A stretch of DNA of 64,000 nucleotides from an uncultured Eubacteriales bacterium. GTDB taxonomy: Bacteria; Bacillota; Clostridia; Lachnospirales; Lachnospiraceae. Below the pieces are notes generated by a model. That model searched no databases. It was not told where the DNA came from and worked only from the letters and a program-made list of their open reading frames with translations. The position numbers and the translations under genes are program-made. The stretch is taken from NCBI GenBank assembly GCA_949283695.1, contig CASDTX010000025.1, forward strand, positions 186,001-250,000. Reading direction: 5' to 3'. Shown here piece by piece: positions 54,225-62,343 of this stretch; the first letter of the stretch is position 1; each line of letters begins with the position of its first letter.

Positions 54225-55148
54225 ATGAAGAAATCTACAGGAAAATGGATTGGTTTTATCGTAGTTTTGGCAGTTGTGTGCGTGCTGACGGGATATGCTG
54301 CTGTCCAGACAGGAATCGTTCAGGCAGGGACGGCAGAGGGCGAGCCAGAATTTTTTACAAGTGAGGACCAAAGTCTCAGCCCGACAGAAGGAGTAGATAC
54401 TCCAACAGAGGCAGAACTGAAAGAAGTGTTTACCATTAATGCAGATACACTCAGTACTTATGCCTGGGTCAATGAGGAGCAGTGTACAATGCCTGTAAAA
54501 GAAGTGGCATTGGACATCCAGGGATTAAATGCAGGACATACATACAGGACAGAGCCGGAACTTCAGGATACGATGCTGGGGGAAAAGGGTGTGCTGGTTG
54601 TACGTCCGTACAGCGGCCCTTGGAACTGGATGAGTTATGAGACGATCGAAACGATCGATCAAGTTGTGGATGCAGTTTATGAAAAATACACGCTTTCTGA
54701 TGACACGCCGCTTGTCTTGTTTGGAAGAAGTATGGGTGGTATGGGCGTACTCAACTACGCTAGGTACAGTCAGCATGATGTAGCCGGAGTAGCATTGAAC
54801 TGCCCGGTAACGAATCTGTCCTACCACTGTACAGAGCGCCCGGACTGCGCATCTACCATATATCGAGCATACAATTACTATGACTGCAGTGTAGAAGAGG
54901 CAGTAGCACAGCATGACCCAATGAATTTTATCGATGAACTTCCGGATGTCCCGTACTTCTTTGTGGCGGGAGAAGCGGATGAATCAGTAAATGTATCTGT
55001 ACATTCGGATGTCTATGTCCCTCTTATGAAAGAGCAGGGATATGATGTGGAATATCTGCGGGTCCCGGGAATGGCTCATGTAGATCTTATAAACCATCCA
55101 GAAGCGCTTGAGATGTACTCTGATTTTATAGCAAGCTTTGCGGAGTGA
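54225..55148 (+). CDS. Exported alpha/beta-hydrolase
   Basis: 307 residues. The N-terminal helix (IGFIVVLAVVCVLTGYAAV) ends in VQAGTAEG, a possible signal-peptidase site; no lipobox. Then a Ser/Thr/Glu-rich linker and a hydrolase domain: FGRSMGGMGV (Ser near 169), AGEADESV (Asp) and GMAHVDLI (His). It probably cleaves an ester or peptide outside the cell. It sits between permease and regulator, so it may release the cassette's substrate. ATG 54225 fits AAGGAG better than the ATG one codon earlier. Confidence 0.8.
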   Translation: MKKSTGKWIGFIVVLAVVCVLTGYAAVQTGIVQAGTAEGEPEFFTSEDQSLSPTEGVDTPTEAELKEVFTINADTLSTYAWVNEEQCTMPVKEVALDIQGLNAGHTYRTEPELQDTMLGEKGVLVVRPYSGPWNWMSYETIETIDQVVDAVYEKYTLSDDTPLVLFGRSMGGMGVLNYARYSQHDVAGVALNCPVTNLSYHCTERPDCASTIYRAYNYYDCSVEEAVAQHDPMNFIDELPDVPYFFVAGEADESVNVSVHSDVYVPLMKEQGYDVEYLRVPGMAHVDLINHPEALEMYSDFIASFAE

Positions 55149-55167
55149 TAAAACTGGGGGTGTAGAT

Positions 55168-56340
55168 TTGGAAGAATACCGCATTTCGGCAGCCAGCGCA
55201 CAGAGAATTGTGGATGAGATCGGTAATCTTGTGGGACAGAATATCAATATGATGAATTCACAGGGGTACATTATTGCAAGTACGGATGTGACCAGAATTG
55301 GTATGCTCCATAAGGGCGCCGTGACGATTATCAGAGAAAAACTGCCGGAATTATATATTACCGCGGAGGAATCTACCCCCACAGAGCGTATGGGGCTAAA
55401 CCTGCCGATCGAGTATAATGGAAACATTATCGGTGTAATTGGCATTACGGGAAACTATGATGAAGTCGTAGGATACGGAAAAGTAGTAAAGAAAATGACG
55501 GAGATCCTGGTTCGTGAAAATATGGAGCAGGATGACAAACAGTTTCATTCCCGCGTGTACAGCCGTTTCCTTGAGGGATGGATCCTCGAGGAGGGAGTAG
55601 TACTCAGGGGGAAAGAACTTGAAGAAAGGGGCAGAACCCTTGGCATCGATGTCAATATTCCCCGGAGAGTTATGGTAGTGAGTATTAAAAATCTGGAAAG
55701 CTATGTGAATTCGTATGAAGGGCAGAAGATGATCCGAAATGTGGAAGGGATTGTGGAGTCTTGTGCCAGACAGGAAAGCGACGCTGTTATATTAAGAAAT
55801 GTGGCCAGACAGGTGATACTTCTTCCGAAATGTACGACCGAATACATGAAAAAAATAGCACAGCGGATGTACAACACTGTGAATAAGCAGTGCGGGGTGG
55901 AGCTATGCGCCGGTATTGACGGGGATGGTGATCTCAGGAATATCCATATGTTGTATATTCAGGCGGACAGAGCATGGAAAAGTGCGGTGTCTGGGGAGAT
56001 ACCGGTTCTTGCCTACGAAGATATCACGCTGGAAATATTTATGGGCGAGATATCGAAAGAAACAAAAGCAGAATATATCCGAAAGATTTTTGCAGAATGT
56101 GGATATGAAGAAATCTGTGACTGGATGGAGGTGCTGCGGGCTTATTTTAAGAATGAAGGATCAATCAGCGCTGCCGCGGAAATGCTGTATATGCACAAGA
56201 ATACCCTGCAGTATAAATTGAAAAAGCTGGAGAAACTGACAGGATATGATGTGCGGATGCCGAGCAGAATTACGATCTATTATATGGCAATGCTCTTTTT
56301 TGAACAGGTCGGGGAGAGCTTATTGATCATGGATGATTAG
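55168..56340 (+). CDS. CdaR/SdaR family regulator of sugar-acid or glycerate use
   Basis: 390 residues: N-terminal sugar-diacid recognition domain (SAQRIVDEIGNLVGQNINMM, LNLPIEYNGNIIGVIGITG), a middle GGDEF-like fold, and a C-terminal PucR-type HTH (GSISAAAEMLYMHKNTLQYK). CdaR of E. coli activates glucarate and glycerate genes. Start at TTG 55168 chosen because GGGGGTG precedes it; a TTG ten codons earlier overlaps the hydrolase end. It is the third gene of the cassette and probably controls its AT-rich promoter region. Confidence 0.9.
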   Translation: MEEYRISAASAQRIVDEIGNLVGQNINMMNSQGYIIASTDVTRIGMLHKGAVTIIREKLPELYITAEESTPTERMGLNLPIEYNGNIIGVIGITGNYDEVVGYGKVVKKMTEILVRENMEQDDKQFHSRVYSRFLEGWILEEGVVLRGKELEERGRTLGIDVNIPRRVMVVSIKNLESYVNSYEGQKMIRNVEGIVESCARQESDAVILRNVARQVILLPKCTTEYMKKIAQRMYNTVNKQCGVELCAGIDGDGDLRNIHMLYIQADRAWKSAVSGEIPVLAYEDITLEIFMGEISKETKAEYIRKIFAECGYEEICDWMEVLRAYFKNEGSISAAAEMLYMHKNTLQYKLKKLEKLTGYDVRMPSRITIYYMAMLFFEQVGESLLIMDD

Positions 56341-56362
56341 GAAAGGATTAATGGGATGGACT

Positions 56363-57544
56363 ATGAAATTTTTATTTGCGTCGGATTCATTTAAGGGCAC
56401 CTTATCCTCCTCAGAAACAGGACGTTTGCTGACTGAAGCAGCGAAGAAGGTATTCCCAGACTGTGAATGCGGCTATGTAGAGGTGGCAGACGGCGGAGAA
56501 GGAACGACAGAAGCAGTTCTCTGTGCTGTGGACGGAAGAGCGGTTGAGATCAATGTATGCGGCCCGTTATGGGAGCCGGTAACCGCAGTCTATGGAATAC
56601 TGGATGGGAAGAGAGCGGTTCTTGAGATGGCGCAGGCTTCTGGACTGACATTGCTTGGGGAAGCGTCGAAGGATCCGAGGAGAACAACAACCTATGGGAC
56701 CGGTGAGATGATTCTCGATGCCGTCAATCGGGGATACCGTGATATATCTATTGCCATCGGCGGTTCTGCGACCAATGATGGCGGGATGGGATGTATGCGG
56801 GCACTCGGGGTCAGATTTTTCGATGAGGATGACAGAGAACTTCAGGGCCGCGGAGAAGATCTGATCCGTGTCCGCCGAATGGATCTGTCGGGATTGGATC
56901 CAAGGCTGACAGAGACGCGATTTACGATTATGTGTGATGTCAGAAATCCTCTCTGCGGAGCGGAGGGAGCAACCTATACATTCGGAAAACAGAAAGGCGG
57001 CACACCGAAGATTCTGGATGAACTTGAAGCAGGAATGCAGAACTATAGAGACCAGCTGCAGATTCAGTTCGGAATCGATATGGATACCGTACCCGGTGCC
57101 GGAGCAGCAGGCGGGCTTGGCGCCGCGTTGATGGTGTTCCTGAAAGGGCAGTTGAAGTCGGGGGTAGAAACGGTACTTGATTTGATTGGATTTGATGAGA
57201 AACTTCAGGGTGTGGACCTGGTGGTAACAGGCGAAGGAGAGACGGACTGGCAGTCAGCATTCGGAAAGGTTGTCCAGGGGGTTGGAAGCCGCTGCCGAAA
57301 ATACCGTGTGCCGGTTGTTGTCCTGTCAGGCGGTATGGGAAAGGGAGCAGAACAGATCTATGATTCTGGCATAGCATCTATTATGACAACTGTCAATAAG
57401 GCGATGCCGCTTCAGGATGCTCTTGATCACGCGGAGGAGCTTTACAGAAGTGCGGCCTGGAGAATGTTCCGCCTGATCAGGACCGGGATGGAACTTAGAG
57501 GTGAAAAGGAAGCAGTGATAACGGGACGAGAAGCAAAAGAATGA
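56363..57544 (+). CDS. glxK: Glycerate kinase (GlxK/GarK family)
   Basis: 393 residues, type II glycerate kinase. MKFLFASDSFKGTLSSSE is the usual N-terminus; also YVEVADGGEGTTEAVL, AIGGSATNDGGMGC, GAGAAGGLGAAL and VTGEGETDWQSAFGKV. It phosphorylates D-glycerate to a phosphoglycerate for glycolysis. Start at 56363 chosen from the family N-terminus; in-frame ATGs at 56351 and 56333 are possible. It ends the cassette and is followed by a terminator. Confidence 0.92.
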   Translation: MKFLFASDSFKGTLSSSETGRLLTEAAKKVFPDCECGYVEVADGGEGTTEAVLCAVDGRAVEINVCGPLWEPVTAVYGILDGKRAVLEMAQASGLTLLGEASKDPRRTTTYGTGEMILDAVNRGYRDISIAIGGSATNDGGMGCMRALGVRFFDEDDRELQGRGEDLIRVRRMDLSGLDPRLTETRFTIMCDVRNPLCGAEGATYTFGKQKGGTPKILDELEAGMQNYRDQLQIQFGIDMDTVPGAGAAGGLGAALMVFLKGQLKSGVETVLDLIGFDEKLQGVDLVVTGEGETDWQSAFGKVVQGVGSRCRKYRVPVVVLSGGMGKGAEQIYDSGIASIMTTVNKAMPLQDALDHAEELYRSAAWRMFRLIRTGMELRGEKEAVITGREAKE

Positions 57545-57569
57545 AAACAGAATAGATCCTTGGGTCTTG

Positions 57570-57620
57570 GGCCTGCCTTTACGAAGATTTAACATAATCG
57601 GGAGTGAGGGCAGGCCTTCT
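57570..57620 (+). terminator. Terminator after glycerate kinase, related to the glmS terminator
   Basis: GGCCTGCC (57570-57577) pairs with GGCAGGCC (57609-57616), followed by TTCTGTTCTG. GGCCTGCCTTTACGAAGATT aligns with GGCCTGTCTGTACGAGGATT of the hairpin at 52533. Confidence 0.78.
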
Positions 57621-57694
57621 GTTCTGTTATAATGAAATGGCAGTATGGAAGAAAGAAGAAGACGCGGATTTGTAAAAAATCTACAGGTGATATG

Positions 57695-58585
57695 ATGCAG
57701 AATGGAATCGTGAAACAGATTGTGGCCGGGTATGGGGATCTGCGCAGATCGGAGCAGAAAGCGGCGGATTATATTATGAATCATATGCGGGAGACGGAGG
57801 AACTGTCGATTGACCGTCTGGCGGCAGCGGCGGGGGTAAGCCAGCCTACGGTACTTCGGATGCTGCGGGCGCTGGGATTCTCCGGGTATAAGGACTTCAG
57901 GCGGCGGCTGGTGTCAGAGCTGGCTTTGACCGAATCGGGAGCGGAGCCGGACGGCGCGGCGGAGCCGATGTACGGCTATACGCTGCGCAGGCAGGACGCT
58001 CTGGAGGAGATCCCGGGATATATGGCGGCTACAGCATCGAAGATGATGGAGGAGACGCTGAAGAACTTCTCGGTTAAGACTTATAAAAAAGTGATCGCCG
58101 CACTCAGACAGGCGAAGATGATTGATATCTACAGTGTGGAGAATTCCGGAGTCATGGCGCAGGATCTGCTGGCAAAGCTTCTGTATCTGGGCTTCCCGTG
58201 CAGGTATTTCAGCGATTATTACTACCAGAGAATCTCAGCGGCCAATCTGACACCGGAGGATGTGGCTGTAGGAATCTCTTACTCCGGGGAGTCGAAGGAT
58301 ACGGTAGATGTGATAAGGACAGCCAGAAAGGCGGGAGCCACGACGGTTGTGATCACGAATTTTAAGGATTCGCTGATCAGCCGGTACGCGGATATCCTGA
58401 TCTGCACCAGCCAGGAGCAGTTTATCTATGGGAATGCCATCTTCTCCCGGATGACCCAGCTTCTGATTGTGGATATGATCTATATGGGACTGATTGCATC
58501 CGATTATGAGACGTATGTGAAACGTCTGGACAAGGGGGAACGGATGGTGCGGGAGCGGGCATACTCTTCTGCAGGCGATAAGTGA
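57695..58585 (+). CDS. RpiR/MurR family regulator of the AEP operon
   Basis: 296 residues: N-terminal HTH_6 (LRRSEQKAADYIMNHMRETE, then SIDRLAAAAGVSQPTVLRML) and a C-terminal SIS domain (ISYSGESKDTVDVIRTARKAG, the phosphosugar-binding region). RpiR proteins sense phosphorylated small molecules. It stands just upstream of the AEP transport and breakdown genes, so a phosphonate or phosphorylated amine effector is plausible. CAGGTGAT precedes tandem ATGs at 57692 and 57695; the second is better spaced. It has its own terminator. Confidence 0.88.
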   Translation: MQNGIVKQIVAGYGDLRRSEQKAADYIMNHMRETEELSIDRLAAAAGVSQPTVLRMLRALGFSGYKDFRRRLVSELALTESGAEPDGAAEPMYGYTLRRQDALEEIPGYMAATASKMMEETLKNFSVKTYKKVIAALRQAKMIDIYSVENSGVMAQDLLAKLLYLGFPCRYFSDYYYQRISAANLTPEDVAVGISYSGESKDTVDVIRTARKAGATTVVITNFKDSLISRYADILICTSQEQFIYGNAIFSRMTQLLIVDMIYMGLIASDYETYVKRLDKGERMVRERAYSSAGDK

Positions 58586-58617
58586 TAAAGAGTAGATTTT
58601 CTACATTTATACATAGG

Positions 58618-58668
58618 TTAAGCCTCTGTAAAGTTTACATTTCCTTTACAGAGGCTTAATTTTTCTTT
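58618..58668 (+). terminator. Terminator after the RpiR gene
   Basis: TTAAGCCTCTGTAAAG (58618-58633) and its complement at 58644-58659 form a perfect 16-base stem followed by TTTTTCTTT. Confidence 0.9.
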
Positions 58669-58672
58669 GATG

Positions 58673-58700
58673 GAAACCGGGGATCTGGTTTCGCTATAAT
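58673..58700 (+). promoter_or_regulatory. Operator dyad and -10 of the AEP operon
   Basis: GAAACC (58673-58678) and GGTTTC (58687-58692) form a perfect dyad around eight bases, two bases upstream of TATAAT (58695-58700). It covers the -35 region and lies between the RpiR gene and its likely target operon. Confidence 0.5.
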
Positions 58701-58789
58701 TGCTTCTGCAGGAACTTCAAATTCACAAACAGCAGGGCCGCCCCTCTGTGACAGCAGGGGTGTGGACGAAGAAAGAGGAGTTAAGTATT

Positions 58790-59560
58790 ATGTTAGAGTT
58801 AAGAAACGTGAAGAAAAGCTATGACGGCACTCCCGTGCTTACGGACATCAGCCTGAATATTGAGGATGGAGAGATTGTTTCCATCTTAGGACCGTCCGGA
58901 TGCGGCAAGACGACACTGTTGAATCTGATTCTTGGAATCGTGGATTCGGATGGGGGAGAGATCCTTTTTAATGGTGAAAATATCACAAAGGTACCTATGG
59001 AAAAGAGAGGGTTCAACATTGTGTTTCAGGATTATGCGCTGTTCCCGAACTTGAATGTGTATCAGAACATTACCTATGGACTGAGAAATCATCCCCAGAT
59101 CTCTTCCAGAGAAGAGGTGGAGGATCTGATCCGTCTGCTTGGCCTGGAGGAGCATCTGCAGAAACGGATCGGACAGCTCTCCGGAGGACAGAAGCAGAGG
59201 GTGGCGCTTGCGAGAACGATGGTGATGAAACCGAAGATTCTTCTGCTGGATGAGCCTTTGAGCGCGCTGGACGGCGTGATCAAGGAATCGATCAAAGACA
59301 GGATCAAAACGATCGCCAGGGAATACAACCTGACGACCATCATTGTCACCCATGATCCGGAAGAGGCGCTCACCCTGTCGAACCGGGTGATGATTATCAA
59401 TGAAGGGAAGATCGCACAGTTCGGGAAGCCGGAAGAGATCATCAGGAAACCGGAGAACGGGTTCGTCAAGAAGTTCATCCTGAATCAGCTTGAAATCAAA
59501 AAGAACAATATCTACACGCTGTTCGCGGGGCAGCTTGCAGAACAGGCGCAGGTCTGCTGA
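58790..59560 (+). CDS. ABC transporter ATPase, AEP uptake (PhnT-like)
   Basis: 256 residues. Walker A GPSGCGKTT (near 36), Q-loop VFQDYALFPNLNVYQNI, signature LSGGQKQRVALART, Walker B LLLDEPLSALD, H-loop VTHDPEEAL. It lacks the long C-terminal regulatory domain of MalK/PotA types. With the permease-binding-protein gene and phnW-phnX next to it, it most likely drives 2-aminoethylphosphonate import. Start at 58790 has AGAGGAG upstream. The permease gene starts 13 bases after its stop. Confidence 0.88.
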   Translation: MLELRNVKKSYDGTPVLTDISLNIEDGEIVSILGPSGCGKTTLLNLILGIVDSDGGEILFNGENITKVPMEKRGFNIVFQDYALFPNLNVYQNITYGLRNHPQISSREEVEDLIRLLGLEEHLQKRIGQLSGGQKQRVALARTMVMKPKILLLDEPLSALDGVIKESIKDRIKTIAREYNLTTIIVTHDPEEALTLSNRVMIINEGKIAQFGKPEEIIRKPENGFVKKFILNQLEIKKNNIYTLFAGQLAEQAQVC

Positions 59561-59573
59561 AGAGGTGAGCGTG

Positions 59574-62228
59574 ATGAGTAAGAACAGAGAACTGAAATTT
59601 ATTTTCGCGCTGCTTGCGGTCTTTTTCGCCGGGTTCCTGGCGGTACCTATGCTCAGCGTGCTGATCAAGTCGTTTACCGGGGACGGCAGCGCAGTATCCA
59701 TGACTCATTATGTGGAGGTACTGACCGGACGCGGCTTCCTGAAAGCGCTGGGGAACAGTATTCTGATCTCCGTGAGCAGCGCGCTGATTACGACGGCGCT
59801 GGCATTCATCCTGGCCTATACAATCCATTATACGAATCTGAATGGCCGGTATAAATGGCTGATCAGCAAGGCGGCCATACTGCCGATGCTGCTCCCTACT
59901 ATAACCTACGGATTCGCCATCATCTATTCCTTCGGAAAGCAGGGGCTTCTGACGCGGCTTTTCGGAAGGCAGCTCTTTGATATCTACGGATTCAACGGAC
60001 TGCTGCTGGGATATGTGGTCTACACCCTTCCCATTGCGTTTACGCTGATCAACAATGCTATGGGCTATATTGACAAGCGGTTCATGATCGTGTCCAGACT
60101 GATGGGCGATTCCCCTCTGCAGACCTTCCGGATGACGATCCTCATCCCGCTGCTGGGGACACTGGCGACGGCGTTTATCCAGACCTTCTTCCTGTGCTTT
60201 ACCGATTTCGGCATCCCGGCTTCTGTGGGCGGACAGTTCGAGGTGGTGGCAAGTGTACTCTATACCGAGATGCTGGGAAGTGTGCCGAACTTCGGAAACG
60301 GCGCGGTGGTGGCTCTTGTGATGATCATTCCGTCTGTGATCAGTATCACGGTACTGCACATTCTGGAGAAATATAATGTCCGCTATAATAAGATTTCTCC
60401 CATTGAGCTCAAGAAAGGCGTGAAGCGGGACGCGGTCTTTGCCGTGTTAAGCGGGGCGGTGCTTATCTGTACGCTCTGTATGTTCCTGGTGATGTTCGTG
60501 GTGCCGTTCATTGAGGAGTGGCCGTACCGCATGAGCTTTACCATGGAACATGTGCAGGCGGTGTTTGAGGACAGCCGGCTCTATGGTGTATATCTGAATT
60601 CACTGATGGTGGCTGTCCTCACGGCTCTGATCGGGACACTGCTGTCCTACGGAGGAGCGCTTGTGACAGCGCGCAGTACAGTCAGCGGGAGACTCAAGAA
60701 GGTCATCGACAGTATCGCTCTTGTGACGAACACCATCCCCGGCATGGTCATTGGTCTTGCCTATCTGTTCGTGTTTACAGGGACGCCGCTGCAGAATACC
60801 TTCCCGATTATCATTGTATGCAACATTGTGCATTTCTTCTCGACCCCGTATCTGATGATGAAGAACTCGCTCTCGAAGATGAACGCGTCCTGGGAGACGA
60901 CGGCCATGCTGATGGGGGATAACTGGCTGAAGACGATCACCAGAGTGGTGACACCCAATGCGATGGCGACACTGCTGGAAGTATTCAGCTATTACTTCGT
61001 CAATGCGATGGTAACGGTGAGCGCCGTGATCTTTATCGCCGGGGCGCGGACCATGGTGATCACAACCAAGATTAAAGAACTGCAGTATTTTAATGAATTT
61101 AATGAAATCTTTGTCCTGTCGCTCCTGATTCTGTTCACGAATCTGGCGGCCAGGGCACTGTTTCAGAAACTTGCGCAGGCAAGCAGACGAAAGGAGAATG
61201 TGACAAATATGAGAAAGTTTCGAAAACTGAGTTTAAAACGAGTGGCGGCACTTACACTGGCAGGAGCAGTTACTGTGACAGGCATCGGTCTCACAGGATG
61301 CGGCGCGGGATCTTCGGATGATCAGATCATCATCTACTCCAATGCGGACGAAGAGGCCATCACGGCCATGGAGAATGCGCTGGACAGCAGCGGCTATGAA
61401 GGCCAGTATCTGTTCCAGACGTTCGGAACTTCCGAGCTGGGCGGCAAACTTCTGGCAGAGGGAACGGATATTGAAGCAGATATGGTTACCATGAGTACCT
61501 TCTATGTGGAGAGTGCGCAGGAGCAGAACGCCATGTTCCAGGATCTGACCTTTGATGTGGATACGATGGATCCGTTTGCTTCTTATTGTGCGCCGATCAC
61601 TTCCCAGGAGGGGACGATCCTGGTGAACACGGAAATGATGGCAGAGAATGATCTTCCTATGCCGGCTTCTCTGAAGGATCTGGCGGACCCGGTATACAAA
61701 GGCTTTATCTCGGTGACAGATATTTCTGCGTCGTCCACGGCATGGCTTCTGGTTCAGGCACTGGTGTCTGCGTATGGGGAAGACGGGGCCAGGGAAGTGC
61801 TGACCGGCATCTATGAAAATGTGGGAGATCACCTGGAGGACTCTGGATCGGCACCGCTGAAGAAGGTGCGCGCAGGTGAGGTGGCCATCGGCTTCGGGCT
61901 GCGCCAGCAGGCAGTTGCGGACAAGGCGGATGGACTGCCCATCGACTATATCGACCCGGAAGAGGGTAATTTCAGCCTGACAGAGTCAGTGGCAGTTGTG
62001 GATAAAGGAGAGAACACCAACGAGCTGGCAATGGAGATGGCGCAGTGCATCATCGAGAACGGACGGGAAGAGCTTCAATCCTACTATCCGAACGCCCTGT
62101 ATCATGGGGAGACGACTGACGCGGCAAATAAATCCGCGAATCCCCAGGTATTCCCGGAGAAACTGACCGTGGATCTTCTGAAGCAGCATCAGGCGCTCTC
62201 CGAAGAGGCAAAAGTGGCCGGACTTTAA
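59574..62228 (+). CDS. AEP ABC transporter: two-domain permease fused in frame to binding lipoprotein
   Basis: 884 residues without a stop. Residues 1 to about 540 are a twelve-helix permease with two BPD_transp_1 halves (IYGFNGLLLGYVVYTLPIAF in the first, LMGDNWLKTITRVVTPNAMA in the second), like the iron/AEP group. After SRRKENVTN come MRKFRKLSLKRVAALTLAGA and the lipobox LTGC, and then a 300-residue substrate-binding protein (QIIIYSNADEEAITAMENAL). An internal ATG at 61209 with AAAGGAG could make the lipoprotein alone. Start at 59574 follows AGAGGTGAG. Either a genuine fusion or two products from one frame. Confidence 0.85.
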   Translation: MSKNRELKFIFALLAVFFAGFLAVPMLSVLIKSFTGDGSAVSMTHYVEVLTGRGFLKALGNSILISVSSALITTALAFILAYTIHYTNLNGRYKWLISKAAILPMLLPTITYGFAIIYSFGKQGLLTRLFGRQLFDIYGFNGLLLGYVVYTLPIAFTLINNAMGYIDKRFMIVSRLMGDSPLQTFRMTILIPLLGTLATAFIQTFFLCFTDFGIPASVGGQFEVVASVLYTEMLGSVPNFGNGAVVALVMIIPSVISITVLHILEKYNVRYNKISPIELKKGVKRDAVFAVLSGAVLICTLCMFLVMFVVPFIEEWPYRMSFTMEHVQAVFEDSRLYGVYLNSLMVAVLTALIGTLLSYGGALVTARSTVSGRLKKVIDSIALVTNTIPGMVIGLAYLFVFTGTPLQNTFPIIIVCNIVHFFSTPYLMMKNSLSKMNASWETTAMLMGDNWLKTITRVVTPNAMATLLEVFSYYFVNAMVTVSAVIFIAGARTMVITTKIKELQYFNEFNEIFVLSLLILFTNLAARALFQKLAQASRRKENVTNMRKFRKLSLKRVAALTLAGAVTVTGIGLTGCGAGSSDDQIIIYSNADEEAITAMENALDSSGYEGQYLFQTFGTSELGGKLLAEGTDIEADMVTMSTFYVESAQEQNAMFQDLTFDVDTMDPFASYCAPITSQEGTILVNTEMMAENDLPMPASLKDLADPVYKGFISVTDISASSTAWLLVQALVSAYGEDGAREVLTGIYENVGDHLEDSGSAPLKKVRAGEVAIGFGLRQQAVADKADGLPIDYIDPEEGNFSLTESVAVVDKGENTNELAMEMAQCIIENGREELQSYYPNALYHGETTDAANKSANPQVFPEKLTVDLLKQHQALSEEAKVAGL
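61189..61211 (+). promoter_or_regulatory. Internal ribosome binding site and start inside the fused gene
   Basis: GAAAGGAG (61189-61196) lies 12 bases before the in-frame ATG 61209, from which a complete 339-residue lipoprotein precursor reads (signal peptide, lipobox cysteine at residue 31). The spacing is a little long. Confidence 0.5.
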
Positions 62229-62274
62229 GTGACACAGGGAGAAAGAGGACGAAGCAGAGAAAATAGAATAAAGT

Positions 62275-62336
62275 AGGAAAGAGAACAAAACAGGAAAGAG
62301 AACAAAACACAAAAATAGAACAAAACAGGAAAGAGG
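62275..62336. repeat. 17-base tandem repeat upstream of phnW
   Basis: AGGAAAGAGAACAAAAC occurs at 62275-62291 and 62292-62308 exactly. A diverged unit follows at 62309-62326 and the beginning of a further one at 62327-62336. The 115-base gap between the transporter gene and phnW is almost pure purine plus C on this strand. Confidence 0.75.
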
Positions 62337-62343
62337 GAAACAG

